DNA of 64,000 nt from Manduca sexta (GCF_014839805.1 NC_051130.1:4464001-4528000), one strand, 5' to 3'. Shown: positions 11,046-23,831, counted from the first letter of the stretch. Numbers and translations are program-made. Notes: generated from the sequence alone by a model not told the origin.

Positions 11046-13021
11046 TTAATAACCGTGTTCCTGGTATCCGCCACGATGTTGTTGTCCTTGTCCGGGGAAT
11101 CCACCACCGTAACCGGGACCACTCTGCCCGGGTACGAATCCTCCCTGGCCATAGCCTGGGCCATAGCTACCTTGTCCAGGCCCGAAGCCGCCCTGTCCCT
11201 GCTGGGGAGCAAATCCGCCTTGTCCGGGATATTGGGAATCATAGTTACCAGAACCGCCGCCATAAGGCATGCCTGCAGAAAATATAATAGCAAATAAGTA
11301 CAATGATTAATTATCTTATTTTTAAGCGAATATTAGACATTGAAATAAAAATATTTTTCGGATTTATCGCGCTGTCCCTTGGCCAGGGAGGCTGCAAAGT
11401 CTTTGTTCGAGCAAAATTATAATATAAAATCTAAAAAATAGTTTTATTTCGAGGCAAATAAATACTTTAATAGTATTATTAACACCTTGCTTATTGAAAA
11501 CTACGCGCACTATTGAAATTTATTATGAAAAAATAAGACTGGGCACTGAAATATAGTTAATCATCAGTTGTTTTTTATTGCTTTGAATGACGAGTCGAGC
11601 TTGCCGTCCCCCTGATGGTCAGCAATACGACCGCCCATAAACAGTAGAAACACCATCCAACAACTTGAACTACAAAGTATTATTTGGACAAGATGTTAAA
11701 TCTTATTATGTCCAGTAGTTATATTGGCTACGATGTTCTTCAAACCGGAACACCACACTGCTGCCTTCCGATTGACTGCTGAAATACACATTGCAGTGGT
11801 ACCTACCCAGATGGACTCTAACATATAAGACACCTACCAACAGCATGAGTTTATCTTCGTAATAAGTAGAGGCAGCCAAAAAATATCTGAACGAATACAA
11901 AACAGAATCGCCTAAAATTTTGTACCTACCTTAGTTATAAATTAAAAACGTTCGTACTTCAGTTTAGATAATTAAAGTACACTTAAAATTTCCAATAAAA
12001 CTTAAGGTATTAATTTGGTTATTTGAAACCTGTACTTACATAAAACACAGTTAAATGTAGTAGTTTCCAAAATAAATATTTATTACTTAAATGTTTATAA
12101 TTATCTTTATCCAAATCATAGCTAAGTGCATAATTTAACTTTCCCTTTAACATTACATTATACATAATAATCAAATATTGTCATATCATGACTATATAAG
12201 TACCTTATACCTATATAACTATATCCAAAATATGGTGCGAGACTCATACATTTACTGTTTAATTCAGTATTCAAATACTATGAACTTTACAAGATATCAT
12301 AGGTATCTTTGCTAAATAATAAATCAATATGAACACAAATATTGTAGCCTCTACGTTTGTTGCCATTGAAAACAACTCGAATTTACTTAGAAATAAACAA
12401 ACTTACCGTAGCAAACAACAACGCACGCCAGCATCAGACAGACAACCTGTAACCAAAATAATATAATGACTCACTAGCATAACACACACCATTTATACGT
12501 AAATATATTGAAAATAACATTAAAAACTTTTCAAAATTTAAATGTAAGACCTGAGAACTGATAAAACATAATGAATATAGTAAAAATACTCAATTTTATC
12601 GCCATTTTGAATACAAGTTCTCCGAGCAAAAGTATTGAGGAAATAATTTGCTTTGAAAACATAAACAGTCAATATATAGAGAATGTTATCGAAAAACATT
12701 TGACCCCTGTATGTAAACAATAACATAAGTTTTCACGATAAATGTAAGTACATCTCCATTGTTAAAAGCCTAACCGACTTAAACGACATTTTTAGCGCCC
12801 TGAATTTCATATGTATATTAAAAATGAGCACTTTTTTCTATGTGTTTGTTAACTAGTTAATTTTTTTTGAAAAAATGTCGCTTATGTCAATTAGCCTTTT
12901 AACCGTAGATATATTTACTCTTGTATGATTACCAATTCATTGGAAATTTTAAATTCACGCGAATTGGATAATAATGGTTAATAAATCGGTCATGCTTAAC
13001 CTCACATACTTCTATTTGCAT
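11046..13021 (-). CDS. Secreted glycine-rich protein
   Basis: Exons on the minus strand are 12407-12446 (40 nt, between ttggttacag and gtaagt) and 11046-11272 (after ttttctgcag), joining in phase 1. The first gives VVCLMLACVVVCY, a signal-peptide core; the second gives a 74-residue tail rich in Gly, Gln, Pro and Tyr (PGQGGF, GPGQGSYGPGYG). The probable first coding exon is 13010-13021 (MQIE|gtatgt, 12 nt, phase 0), with a TATA-like CTTATAC and an insect initiator TCAGT upstream near 13120 and 13095; this exon is the weakest part of the model. Total would be 92 residues. Structure and exon sizes match the 15-17 kb gene, so the two are paralogs. A structural role in silk, cuticle or eggshell is a guess. 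Confidence 0.65.
11620..11900 (+). repeat. Interspersed repeat family D, plus copy
   Basis: A segment with 'GAACTACAAAGTATTATTTGG', 'TCAAACCGGAACACCACACTGC' and 'GGTACCTACCCAGATGGACTC' recurs, inverted and diverged, at 16265-16600, and its tail at about 47950-47980. It lies in the intron before the glycine-rich exon. The open frame here on the minus strand is part of the repeat. Confidence 0.5.
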
Positions 13022-13489
13022 ATGAGTTACGATTGCGTTATAATGTTAGTAATTACTAATTATTATGAGCTGCTTCTGCCTTGAACAACTGAGTCATGTA
13101 TTATTGTTCATTGTATAAGGTGCCACACTCAGAAATCAGTTATACGTACTAAACCAGCCGTGACGTAGATCAGGAAGACAATAAATATTACCACAACTAT
13201 AATGTTTTGTTAATATTACAGTGATTGAGCAAATACAATTAGTATAATAAAACAGGCAGACATCACAAGCTTTCTTTAGAAAATGGTATTCAGAGCAGTC
13301 ACGATTTCATGTAGGAAATTCATTGAGATAATCACTATGGGAACATACCTACTGTAAAGAGATGAGTTAAAACAGTACCGGTCGTCAGTGGCATCTTTAT
13401 CGATAAGTACTGTAAAAGTATAAGTAATATTAATTACAGTCAGCATCAAAATTGATACAAAAGAATTCCTGTCAACTTATACATTGATT

Positions 13490-13945
13490 TCGGGATGAAT
13501 GTTTATATTATTTGCTCTCAACGTCCCTTTGCGGCCGCCTCGCATACCTCCTACCTACCCTTCAGATCCGCCGATGTTGAACCAACATAGGTAAACACTC
13601 CCCGATACCTCGACTGTCTGCATTGTATAATCAGCTATCAAACAAAATTACTAATCTTGACATATTTCATGATTCGCTGTCCACATTTAAAAAAACTCTT
13701 TTAAGTGAAATTGACTGAGTCCCTAGCATTCTGATAAATCTATTATGATAAGTCTATTGTGTTATTTTTTCTTTTGTAAAATTCCGTTTAATGTTTAGTT
13801 AAGTAATTTGTAAAATTGTATTACGCATGTTGTGGTTGCCTTTAGTTTAAGTTACAATTAGTTTTATTTTTAGAATTTATTATTATATTAGTATTATTGT
13901 AAACTCTATCGGCAATCCTCAAATAAATAAAATAAAATAAAAATT
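13490..13945 (+). mobile_element. 5'-truncated LINE, 3' end only
   Basis: A frame to the TGA at 13716-13718 ends in IPRLSALYNQLSNKIT...DIFHDSLSTFKKTL, the C-terminal tail typical of Jockey/CR1-type reverse transcriptase proteins. It is followed by an AT-rich 3' UTR and an (AAATA)n tail at about 13922-13945. Confidence 0.55.
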
Positions 13946-14029
13946 AAAAAAGATTGTGAAAATCAAAACCTGTTATGGTCACATTACACATAATCTGCAG
14001 CCCCTCAAAGTTAGCTACATATAAGGTAT

Positions 14030-14270
14030 GTTTGTATTCTTTGTGAATTATTGCTTGCTTGACGGTGAAGGAAAACATCGTGAGAAAACCAGTATACCTG
14101 AGAAGTTCTCTATAAGAATTCTGAGGGTATGTGAAGACAACGAATCCGCACTAGGCCAGCATGGTGGATTAAGGCCTAAACTCTCCCAATAGTATGGGAC
14201 GCCCGTGCCCAGTAATTGATCTGTATATAATACTTACTGGGCCGATTTTATTATTATAATAAGTAATGTA
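14030..14270 (+). mobile_element. RTE-type LINE 3' tail
   Basis: The 'AAGGAAAACATCGTGAG', 'CCGCACTAGGCCAGC' and 'TGGTGGATTAAGGCC' blocks are the conserved 3' end of RTE-clade elements common in Lepidoptera. Diverged minus-strand tails of this kind occur near 36770-36825 and 47440-47560. There is no reverse transcriptase sequence here. Confidence 0.5.
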
Positions 14271-15304
14271 AATGATTCACGCAATATAAAAATATTTTAG
14301 ATTTTCAACGTCATAATTTTGGAAGTAGGTATGTGAAGTCTACCAGCTTGCAAGAGGTTAGCGTGGTGAACTAAGGAAAAAAACTCTTGTCGTAATAAAT
14401 ATGGAGTACAGTAAAATAAAAAGAAGTTTAATATTCAGGTCCCATATCTTAATTGTTACTCAACTCCATCCACGTGAAAATTACTCGCGCAACTTCTGAC
14501 CGAAGATATATTTTTATTTACAAAAAGTACTCTTAATAATACTTTAATCCACAGCTTGCAGTGTCTGCCCTATTTCATACAATTCTATTCAAAGGTTTAT
14601 GCACGAAATGCTGATCCATCTTCACTTCATAATGGTGTAGCGTGAGGAAGGAGTATAGCTGTAGATGGCATATGAAAAAACATGAAAAACATGGTGGCGC
14701 GTCCCACAATTTTTTTATATAATTGAAGTCGACCTTCTTTATAAGGTAGCGGCATATATCCGATAAAACCGAGCGGGAATAGATACAATAGTAAATACCA
14801 AAGACTACCCCTTAGGGAATTAGACAGAACTTGTAAATATATTTTCAACAGACTTCATTTATAAATAATCTTAGTTAGTCTAAAAAAGAATCCTTACTAA
14901 GAAGTAAACACACACCACTGAACACACACAAACACATACAGACTTTTCTTATATGTACTACATTATTATCAGGGACATAAACCTCTCTTAATACGTGGAT
15001 CTAATTTCTTAATAGACAATAAATAAATTTATTCTGAAATATATAAAACTTTGCAATTTGTTTTACTATCTTTACCCAACTATTATGCGACATTATGTCT
15101 TCGACCTTTGCCATTTTAATGATTATATTATTAATTAGGCCAAAACGACTTCTCAGACTAATAAACAAAGCTCTCAACCGTTATCGAGTGGTCTTTATCA
15201 CAATATGGAAATCATTAAAAATAAAATATTCTTATACTGGAAATTAAACAAAACAATATGTTTGTAAATAATTTATTACTTCACATTACATTTGTAATGA
15301 TACT

Positions 15305-17659
15305 TTAGTGTCCATGGCCGTATCCTCCATGGCCACCCTGGCTACCGTGACCTCCGAATCCACCCTGGCTTCCGTGATTTCCAAATCCCTCCTTGGCTTC
15401 CGTGGCTACCAAATCCACCTTGACTTCCATGACTTCCGAATCCACCCTGGCTTCCGTGACTTCCGAATCCACCTTGGCTTCCATGATTTCCGAATCCACC
15501 CTGGCTTCCGTGACTTCCGAATCCACCTTGGCTTCCATGACCTCCGAATCCACCCTGGCTTCCGTGACTTCCGAATCCACCTTGGCTTCCATGACTACCA
15601 TATCCACTGTTACTACCATGGCCTCCGTGGCCTGAAATATCGTCTAGTTCACCGCTGTATTCACCACTGTGACTGCTGCCTGAGCCGCCATAGCTCCCAT
15701 ACGGATATCCTGGAAGAATATTCATATTGTAAATACTTAGTGATTTTTATAAGTTAGTGTGACTAAAGGAAGCCCGGTTCCTAACGAGGCCTACCATCGA
15801 TGTTCTTGGTATTTTTTCTATGATGTAATGCATACATACATAGCTACTACGATATTTTGTTAGTTCTTCCTTATAGGTACAAGGATTCCGTTACCTTATA
15901 GATACTGATGGTTAACGATATCAAAATTAAGTAATAGAAGCTGAATAGAAAATATAACAAATAGGAAAGCCTGGAACGGAACACATTGCAAGTTAACTAA
16001 GTCAATAACTACTAATCTAACTAGTTAAGAGATAGATATATATATCTATAGAAGTATTTAACAATCTTTAAAAAACATTCAATCGCCTCCAAAATTGGCA
16101 AGTCATTTATTGTCCAACAAACCTGAATAATAACAACAAAAGACAAGTTTTCTAGTTATTCAACAAACAAGCGAGATATAAAAACGAATTATGAATTGAT
16201 TAACAAAAATCAGTAAGTCGTGATTGTTACGAAGGAACTAGAAAATAATCCGCAAACCTGTTATTCAAGTTAGTTTTTAATGTTGGACAACCTGACAAAC
16301 GGTTCTACTGGTGGTAGGTCTCTCATATGTGAGAATCCGCCTGGGCAGGTGCACATCGCAATGTCTATTTCTACCGCCAAGCAGCAGTGTTTAGTTACGG
16401 TTATGGTCCGTTTTGAAGGACATTGTAGCCAGTGTAACAACTGGACATAATGAGACATAACATCTCATCCCTCAAGATGGCGAGCGTAGTAGAATACCAA
16501 ACAATACTTTGTAATTCAAGGTGTTGGATGGTATTTCCACTGTTCACGGGCGATCGTATCGCTTACAATCAGGCTAACGGCATGCGCGTCTCAGCATTCA
16601 AAGTAATAAAAAAGAAAAAAAAACGACTACCGTTTAGTTTAGTCATAAGTAAAAACACAAAAATAGAAAAGAATAACGTTTGCAATTTCTGGCCATATTT
16701 TCATAATAAATAATCTAACTTATCGAAGAATTTATAATTACTTATCATCAAAGCGAAAGTTTGTGAAAATGTTTGGATGTTCATTAGGAGTAAACGAGGA
16801 AATCTGAACTGATTTGGATGAAATTTGGCATATGGGAAGACCATGTCTTGGATTAACACATAGGCTACTTTTTATCCAAGTAATGTGTTCCCATTGAACG
16901 TAAATAAACTGTTGTCGTAATAGTGGCGCTGTGAACTGTTTAAGGGACTTTTGAAACAAGAAAGGCTATTAGATAAATAGATAAATAAACAACATTAATA
17001 TTATAAGCATTGTGATCATACTTTATCCAGATTATTCCATTTTTAAAATCAATCTGTATTCTGAGATTTAGCAGACCTTAGGATAGTAAGAGATGGGACT
17101 ATGGCACTTAAATAAATTTAAATCACGAACATTACTTACCGTAGCATGTAACGGCTAAAGCCAAAAGCAAGCAAGCAACCTGTAAAGAAATAATAGGTAC
17201 TTTTTATCCAAAGACATTAAACAGTATAGTTAGTTATTGTTATCTATGGTTAGACAATGCAGAAGTCAGATAAAATCAAATAAATTTTAACAAGAAAAAT
17301 ATTATAATTCTAACCAACAAAAGGGATTACTTTTACCATTATATTACAAAAGCAGAACTAAATTTACCAAGGTACAAAGAAAGATACGACTCGAATTAGG
17401 TACACCGCAGCAAATATATATTTTTTGTGAAATATCTAAATTACGTTACATTGCCATCGTCTTTTATCTTTATAGTTATTACTGCAGAAAACAAAGAAGC
17501 CGGAAGACATTGAAATAAAACTCTTTTTCGAATTTTATATTATTATTTTCTCCCGTCGTTTCGACGAAATCATTAAGACGAAAGACGTGAAACATTAACA
17601 ACTAATCGCGAATGATATTTGATTTACAATGTAGTCTTAGATCTTACCTTGAACGCCAT
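15305..17659 (-). CDS. Secreted Gly/Ser/His-repeat protein with a frame break
   Basis: Exons on the minus strand are 17648-17659 (MAFK|gtaaga), 17140-17179 (40 nt, VACLLLALAVTCY, phase 1) and one starting at 15709. MAFK plus the hydrophobic core is a good signal peptide. The last exon starts GYPYGSYGGSG and then runs into tandem copies of a nine-residue unit, GFGSHGSQG. At 15387-15389 (a C triplet on the plus strand) the repeat changes frame. Read without correction the protein ends in a non-repetitive basic tail at 15342 (139 residues). The neighbouring frame carries on the repeat to a natural-looking end, GGHGGYGHGH, at 15305. A real allele, a decayed gene or an assembly error are all possible. 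It is a paralog of the 11-13 kb gene. Confidence 0.7.
15365..15600 (-). repeat. 27-bp coding tandem repeat, paired into 54-bp units
   Basis: About eight 27-bp units encode GFGSHGSQG. Neighbouring units alternate at synonymous positions (CTTCCGTGAC / CTTCCATGAC and CACCCTGG / CACCTTGG on the plus strand), so the array appears to have grown by duplication of a two-unit 54-bp block. Confidence 0.8.
16265..16600 (-). repeat. Interspersed repeat family D, minus copy
   Basis: The inverse of the 11.6-11.9 kb segment: 'GTGAGAATCCGCCTGGGCAGG', 'CAAGCAGCAGTGT' and 'ATACTTTGTAATTCAAGGTG'. It lies in the second intron of the Gly/Ser/His-repeat gene. Confidence 0.5.
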
Positions 17660-17714
17660 ATTTGAAGGATAAGAGAACTCAACTCCGTATGTCTCGAAAA
17701 CAAGCCTCTAAAGG

Positions 17715-17722
17715 TATATATA
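17715..17722 (-). promoter_or_regulatory. TATA box of the Gly/Ser/His-repeat gene
   Basis: TATATATA on the minus strand, 56 bp upstream of the start codon at 17659. Confidence 0.6.
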
Positions 17723-17724
17723 GT

Positions 17725-19025
17725 GTTTCATAGGCGGGTAATCTTGACGCAGCATTTCACGTTTTGTTATGGAAATAAAATAATTCTATAAGCTTGATAT
17801 CACCAACCGACAAAGAGCTTCCAACTAAGCATTGGCATACGCCTCTCAGAGATCATCAGAGGCTGGCTGGAATAGCTAATTCGCTCTTGCGGTTATTCCT
17901 AATTCCCAGAGGTGATAAAAATCTGAACGAATGTGTCATTATTTTTTTCTTAAGAACCCGTCACGATATCCGATTATTATTGTAATTATTTTACTGTAAA
18001 CATGTTACCGAAATGGATTTATCTAATATATTGTTATAATAAATATATTTTTCCTTGTTGATGCTGGCTTCTGTCTTTTTGAGGCCCTTCTTCGAGCAAA
18101 CGACCCTAAACGACCCTAAAAGATTTACAAATAATACATTCAAAAAAATAAATTTTAGGTCTTTTTGAAAATTTTAAACTACTAAACTATTTAATAGTGT
18201 TGGTTCAAATTAAAATGATGTCTACTTTTATGATGGGTGCATTAAAATCAACAATTTTAATGTACTTTTTATTGTAAAATTAATGTCACAATATCCATAT
18301 TATAAAAATTTAAAACTACCCGTTAAGATACCATATTGTAGAAATTATGACGTTTAATTATTTTTTCTATTTGCTTAATAAATTTCGAGTTGATTACTTT
18401 TAAAAATATGGTTAACGAACCGTTTTTCCGGGGGGTAACAGCTTAAGGCTTGTAATTAGATTTACAAATACTACTTCTGGAGAAAATATTTTAAATGGAA
18501 TTTGTATAGGGACGATACGTAATTCCTGATATTATTCAGGATCTAATAAATAAAAGTAAGTTAAGTCAATAAAAATATTAGATTTTTAAGTCATCTTATA
18601 TAATAAAACAACAAAATATAAATCCAGGATATCATAAGATAATTGTTTTTAACTTTTTTTATTGTGGATGGAAGACCAATTAAAACTTAAACTGTGGTTC
18701 GATAATAACACTGTTTAATAACTCGAACGGTGTGCAAAAAGTTCTTTCAATTATATCATTTTTTTTTATTTCTTTAACGATCATAATATGCTTGATTAAC
18801 CATGTATTTCTCCCATCAGTTTTGCCGTCAAGTTTATGTATAGATGGATCTCTGATGTGCGAACTATTACAAGGTGGTTCCTATCCAAATTAGTATCTAC
18901 TATCTACATTTGGACCACCCCAATTGGTTGGTGCAACATACTTTTCAAGCATATTGCTAAAGTTATATTAATTTTTACGGCTGGCCTCCTAACGTCAACC
19001 CCTTGATATCTTCAATTCCAAGCAA
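17725..19025. other. Intergenic AT-rich stretch
   Basis: No exon with a convincing acceptor/donor pair and no recognisable element was found. A short direct duplication (CGACCCTAAA twice) is at about 18099-18119. Confidence 0.5.
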
Positions 19026-19029
19026 ATCG

Positions 19030-19275
19030 AAAAAACAAATCACGCATTTATCCCCGAGTGGCAGACAGAAGCGTAACCAGCGCACTCTCTTTGCGCCATA
19101 TGTATTTTTCCATGACGAACCTAGATGAGGATGATAGGGGCCAAACCTATCGCCATATCAGGCACAAATTTCAGACTCCAGGCTAATAATGATCACAAAA
19201 ACCCAGTATCACTTTGCCGTACCCAGAATTCGAATCCGGGACCTCGAAGCGGTGATCGTACGGCACAAAATCGTG
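19030..19275 (-). repeat. SINE family A, near full-length, minus orientation
   Basis: Contains the inverse of the family tail (CACGCATTTATCCCCGAG), the body, and a 'GAATTCGAATCCGGGACC' segment equivalent to a tRNA B-box. Confidence 0.75.
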
Positions 19276-20514
19276 TTTGAAAAACCCACACAAAAAACCC
19301 GTCCTGGGTAGCTATCACTGATCGGTTTATTCTTGATACTAAGCAGCATCAAAATATAAGAAACACCGTACCATAAAGTATCAAGTCATCAAGTCTGAAG
19401 GTAACGGTAATTAGGTGTTTGTTAGTTTGTATCTGATGAGATAAAATCTTATCAAACCTGTTGTAAATTATTATTAGTATTTGAGACAACATCTAATAAC
19501 ACCTTGAATGGTATTGAACTGTTTCAAACTAATTCAGTCTCCTACGTATAAAAGTAGGTAACGTCCGGTGAAGAACCCAATGTCTCACCTTGATCGACTT
19601 AATTACTTACCATTAACTAATTATAATGGTTATAGCTACTCAAGAATGTATGTGCATACTAAGGACACTTGATTACCGTTACAGCATACTTGCAGATACG
19701 GATGCTGAAAATTCCTACCATGAAACACCGTCAATGAACTCCGGGACAATACCACATACGTCAGTCGCCTTTTCGTAGGGGTTCCCCGTATTTTTCCATA
19801 ATAGAACTTCCTGAATACGTGTTTATAATTAAATAACCATAAAAAAAATAATGTTAATTTGTTTTTTATTAGAACTTGATTTTATTTATGACTTCTATGA
19901 AATCATTAACACAGGACGTGAATCTGGAAAATATAATAACATCTATTAAGTTCAATATGTTTTGCCTTGGTCTATGAAATAACTATTCTTGATTAGATGT
20001 TATGTAAGTAAAAAGTGATCTATATCGTACTATGCAAGCATGATATAATAAAGTCCAAACCGTCTAAGTAGAAGTACCTTGTTTCCAGCACTTGGGCAAC
20101 TTAATTGAATAGACTAAGAAAAATATTACGCAATAATTTTAATGAAAACTGTACTTATATTAGCAGCTGTTGACAGGCAGAGGAAGAGGTCATTGACGTT
20201 TTTATATTTATTTTGCTCGACGAATACATTAATAATGTACATAATTAACAGGACCCAGACGAACTACAAAGTCAGGTTTCTCACCACCTCTATGCTGACA
20301 TAGTGACTATCCGTTATAATACAAAACATATCCATTAGTTGCGACAATTTATACGCAAATAAATGTAAAAATGAACATTTATTATTTTATATTATAATAC
20401 AAGTAATAATACAGCTGTTAGTAAAAAAATATTATTTCCCGTTTACGTTTATAAACACTCAAAGATTATTGAAGAACATTTAAATAATTAACATGAATCC
20501 CTCCTAGTCGAATT

Positions 20515-20860
20515 TCGGCCACGGCCGCCAATCTAAGCGGAGACCAGGTACGCAGGAGATATTATAGTGCACAAATGTGTGCACAATACACAGATGCACT
20601 CTGTTCCTTTACTCTCGTAGTCTGGCGATACTACATGACCGGAGAAAGATCAGGCGCAGGACCAACGGCTTTACGTGCTTTCCGGGGTACAGGAATATCA
20701 CACCGCTAACTTCGTGACTCCGAGCTGCAACTACATAATTTTTAAGTTGAAAACACCCAGTCACTATTATGTTTGGCCCGACCCAAGATTCGAACTCAGG
20801 ACTTCAGCGCCGTAGTCGTACTCGTATTGCGTAGCCACGCCATCAAGCAGTCACCATAAT
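20515..20860 (-). repeat. tRNA-derived SINE, second type, minus orientation
   Basis: The right end, read on the minus strand, has a tRNA-like head (TGATGGCGTGGCTACGC) and a B-box-like 'GAGTTCGAATCTTGGGTCGG'. The body differs from family A. Confidence 0.55.
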
Positions 20861-22660
20861 AATTCTTCAAGTACACAACCTAACCTCAGAGCGGTAATAA
20901 TTATTACTCTACTACAGAAAATATACGTTATACTCGACAGCCCACGAGAAGGTTCATTGATAATTGTAGGCTCATTTCATATACAAAATAATTATTTATT
21001 ACTAAAAACTTAATGGCACACCTCACAGATAATGACGGCTTATTTTTATAGTTATTTTTAACAAAAGTACGTTGATTATTACTTTTTTGCGCTGCCTTGC
21101 ATTATAATTGTAATTTATATTTAAAGTAACTATATTTAACTAATTAATGCAAAGCACGGTGCTAATCTAATATATAAAAATAAATATTTGTTTGTTCGTA
21201 TGTTGCGCTAGCATACCGCTCACGATTGCGTTAAAACATTGTGAACTTATTTTTTGTACATGCGCGAAGGTTATAGGCATACAAATAAATTACAATAACA
21301 ACTATTAAAAGGTGGAGCGCTCGCGCATGTGTATACCTTAAACCAGCTATTATACTTAACCCGCGGCTCACGTGCCTTTTGTGCGGTCCGCGAGTGTTTG
21401 GAAGTTTTTGGAGTTTGGATGGTAGAAAAAATGGCGATCTGATTTTATAGTCTCTTTTTGTTTTGTATCTGCTGTTATTACTCGAAATTGGCTAATCACC
21501 GATTAATAAACGATGGCAGCCACAGAAGAAGAACTTTTGGAGCAAAAATTTGGCCCTGATATCCAGAGTATAACTAACTATATTATATGTTATTTAATGT
21601 CTGTTCAGAAGCAGCAACGTGCCGAGTACGAGTTGCTAAAAATATTACCTATATTACATAGAAGTAAAACCTCGCAATTATCTTAATTTTTAAATAAGAC
21701 ATTCATGAGTCATAAACATTTTCAATCGGTGGATAAATGTAATGGAATGTGGAAAGTTTGCGTCTTTCTATCCAAAAATATCTTTCATCAATATAAAAAA
21801 CATTTAGAAACTGTACACCCTCAGCATGCCAGTTGGCCAAACGTTTTTCCCACCTTCCAAATAACTAGATAACACGTCTACATCAACGCTTGTCAGCCAC
21901 ACAATCCCTCGCAATGATGTGAGTTTCCGCTCCGAAACCTGAGTTATCAGAATTTTCCAAATATTGTCAAGTTCTTTTCAACTCGGTTATAATATAAATC
22001 GTCAATAACACCTTGATCAGGCCAGGTCAGGTCAGATCAGGATCTTGTCAGTATGTAATTTATCATAATTTTTTATCTCTAAGAATGTTTTTAGCCTATT
22101 CAAAAGCTTTTCTTCTTGAGAAGTTAACGGCAGAAGTAATTTTTTTACAATATGTATAAAACTTGTTATTCTTAATATTTAATTTCAGGAGTAAGTTATA
22201 AACTATTGGAATATTTCCGTTGCAACTACTAATATTGTTTTGTAAAAGATAAATCGTCGATTATAGCGTGAGGTGACCTCAAATTCAGAAGCTATCATCA
22301 GGTTATATCCGACATGTAATGTTGCACGATGTATTCTATATGTAAGATATGATACTATAATTATTTAGGTATCAATTATCATGATATAATTATGTGTAGA
22401 AGTGATGAAACATTAATTAAACATTAAACTATTCCATTGGTAAAGTTTGGTAATTAAAAACAAATTCATAATTCGTAATATGCTAACATTTAATACCAAG
22501 ACAGACTAAATATTTACAAATTTGGATTTAATTATTTACATGTCCTTGCCCAGTCCAAAATATCCGAAGATCTGCCGCTAACCATTTCTACGTAGTGAAG
22601 AGAAATGGATATAGAAATCTGTTCGTCTTATCAGTGCGGTATTCGATACTAGTATCGTTA
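20861..22660. other. Intergenic; one unassigned small ORF
   Basis: The region is AT-rich with repeat-like pieces (about 21165-21330). It contains a 57-codon ORF at 21513-21686 beginning MAATEEELLEQKFGPDIQS, preceded by a GC-richer segment; it is treated as a finding and not called as a gene. Confidence 0.45.
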
Positions 22661-22682
22661 CACTAGATGGTCCGTCGTTTGT

Positions 22683-23831
22683 TTAGTGGATCAGTTTGCC
22701 AGCACCATGGCCCCAGCCGTGGCCCCAACCGGCACCATAGCCGTAACCCGCTCCGTATCCGATTCCAGCGCCGTATCCGAGACCGCCCAAGCCGCCAACA
22801 GCTACAGGCGCCACCGCTCCTCCGGCTACCAAACCGCCACCGCCGAGCAGCAGACCGCCTTCCAAGGCACCCGCGTTCCTCGCAACAGCATCAGCTACAG
22901 CCTGGGCCTGCGCGGCGCTAGTGGCAACGGCAGCTGCCTGAGCTCTAGCAGCGTTAGCGATACGGGCCGCTTCTACGGCACGAGTGTTGGCAATAGCAAC
23001 AGCCTGGACACGAGCAGCATTAGCCAACCGCTCGGCCTCAACAGCACGGGCAATCTCAGCGGCGCTGGCAGCGGCTGCGCGTCTCGCTGCCTCGGCGGCT
23101 CTCGCGTTTTCCCAGGCGGCGGCTTGTGCTCTCTGGACGTTGGCTACACGGGCTGCGTCTAAGGCCTGTGCGTTTGTGATGGCGTTAGCCTGGCCTGCTC
23201 TAGCAGCGGCTTCAGCTACACGAGCTCCTTGGATGGCAGCAGCGGCCGAGTTGGCGATCTGAGCGGCATGGACGGCTTGGGCGTTTTGGATGGCGCTGAG
23301 CTGGGCGGCTCCGACGGCTGCGGCGTTGTTCAGTCCTGCACTGCTGCCAATTCCTGGTCCGGCAGCCACAAGCGCTGGTCCGGCAACGACGCCAGGGGCT
23401 CCGATGCCAATGCCGGCACCGCCAACACCGACAAGTCCTGAGCCGAGTCCACCAGCGACGACGTGACCGCCAAGGCCTCCGAGACCCACACCGCCGTAGC
23501 CGGCGTGGGTGGCGATCACCGGCGAAATGATGCCCGACTCTGCTGGACGAGAGTCTTTAGCGACACCTGAAATATATCATAACAATAATTTTTATTTTGG
23601 AATAGTTGATTAATTGTTAGAAGCATTGCAATCTCTTACCATCTCCAAGTACTTCATACGCCACAGCGATGACAAAGAGAATCTGCAAAGATGTATTATA
23701 ATTTTATCACTGTATTGTCGCTTGATCATTTATGTTGTGGGGATACCCCAACATCAATTTAAGATGTTATGATCAGTCGAGATGCACGATAAGTGATAAC
23801 AGCTCACAAGTCTTACCGTAAGTCGAGACAT
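22683..23831 (-). CDS. Secreted Ala/Gly-rich structural-type protein
   Basis: Three exons on the minus strand, 23817-23831 (MSRLT|gtaaga), 23640-23682 (ILFVIAVAYEVLGD) and 22683-23566, join in phases 0 and 1 to give 313 residues. The first 20 residues form a signal peptide. Then come a Gly/Val-rich section (GVGLGGLGG, GAGIGIGAPG), a long Ala-rich section of about 150 residues with recurring ARAAEAARR, IANAARAQAAA and NAQA-type motifs that would form amphipathic helix, and a C-terminal GYGAG/GWGHGWGHG section. There is no Cys. Composition resembles insect cuticular or silk-like proteins but no named family motif (such as the R&R chitin-binding domain) is present. The exons are GC-rich against AT-rich surroundings. 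Large open frames on the opposite strand are shadows. Confidence 0.8.

Noticed and set aside
15308..15757. Plus-strand 149-codon ORF rich in FRDFRIHLGFHD
   Set aside because: Reverse-complement shadow of the 27-bp coding repeat; no signal peptide, promoter or splice support.
22686..23441. Several plus-strand ORFs of 70-158 codons
   Set aside because: They are shadows of the Ala/Gly-rich exon on the minus strand, open because the exon is GC-rich and repetitive.
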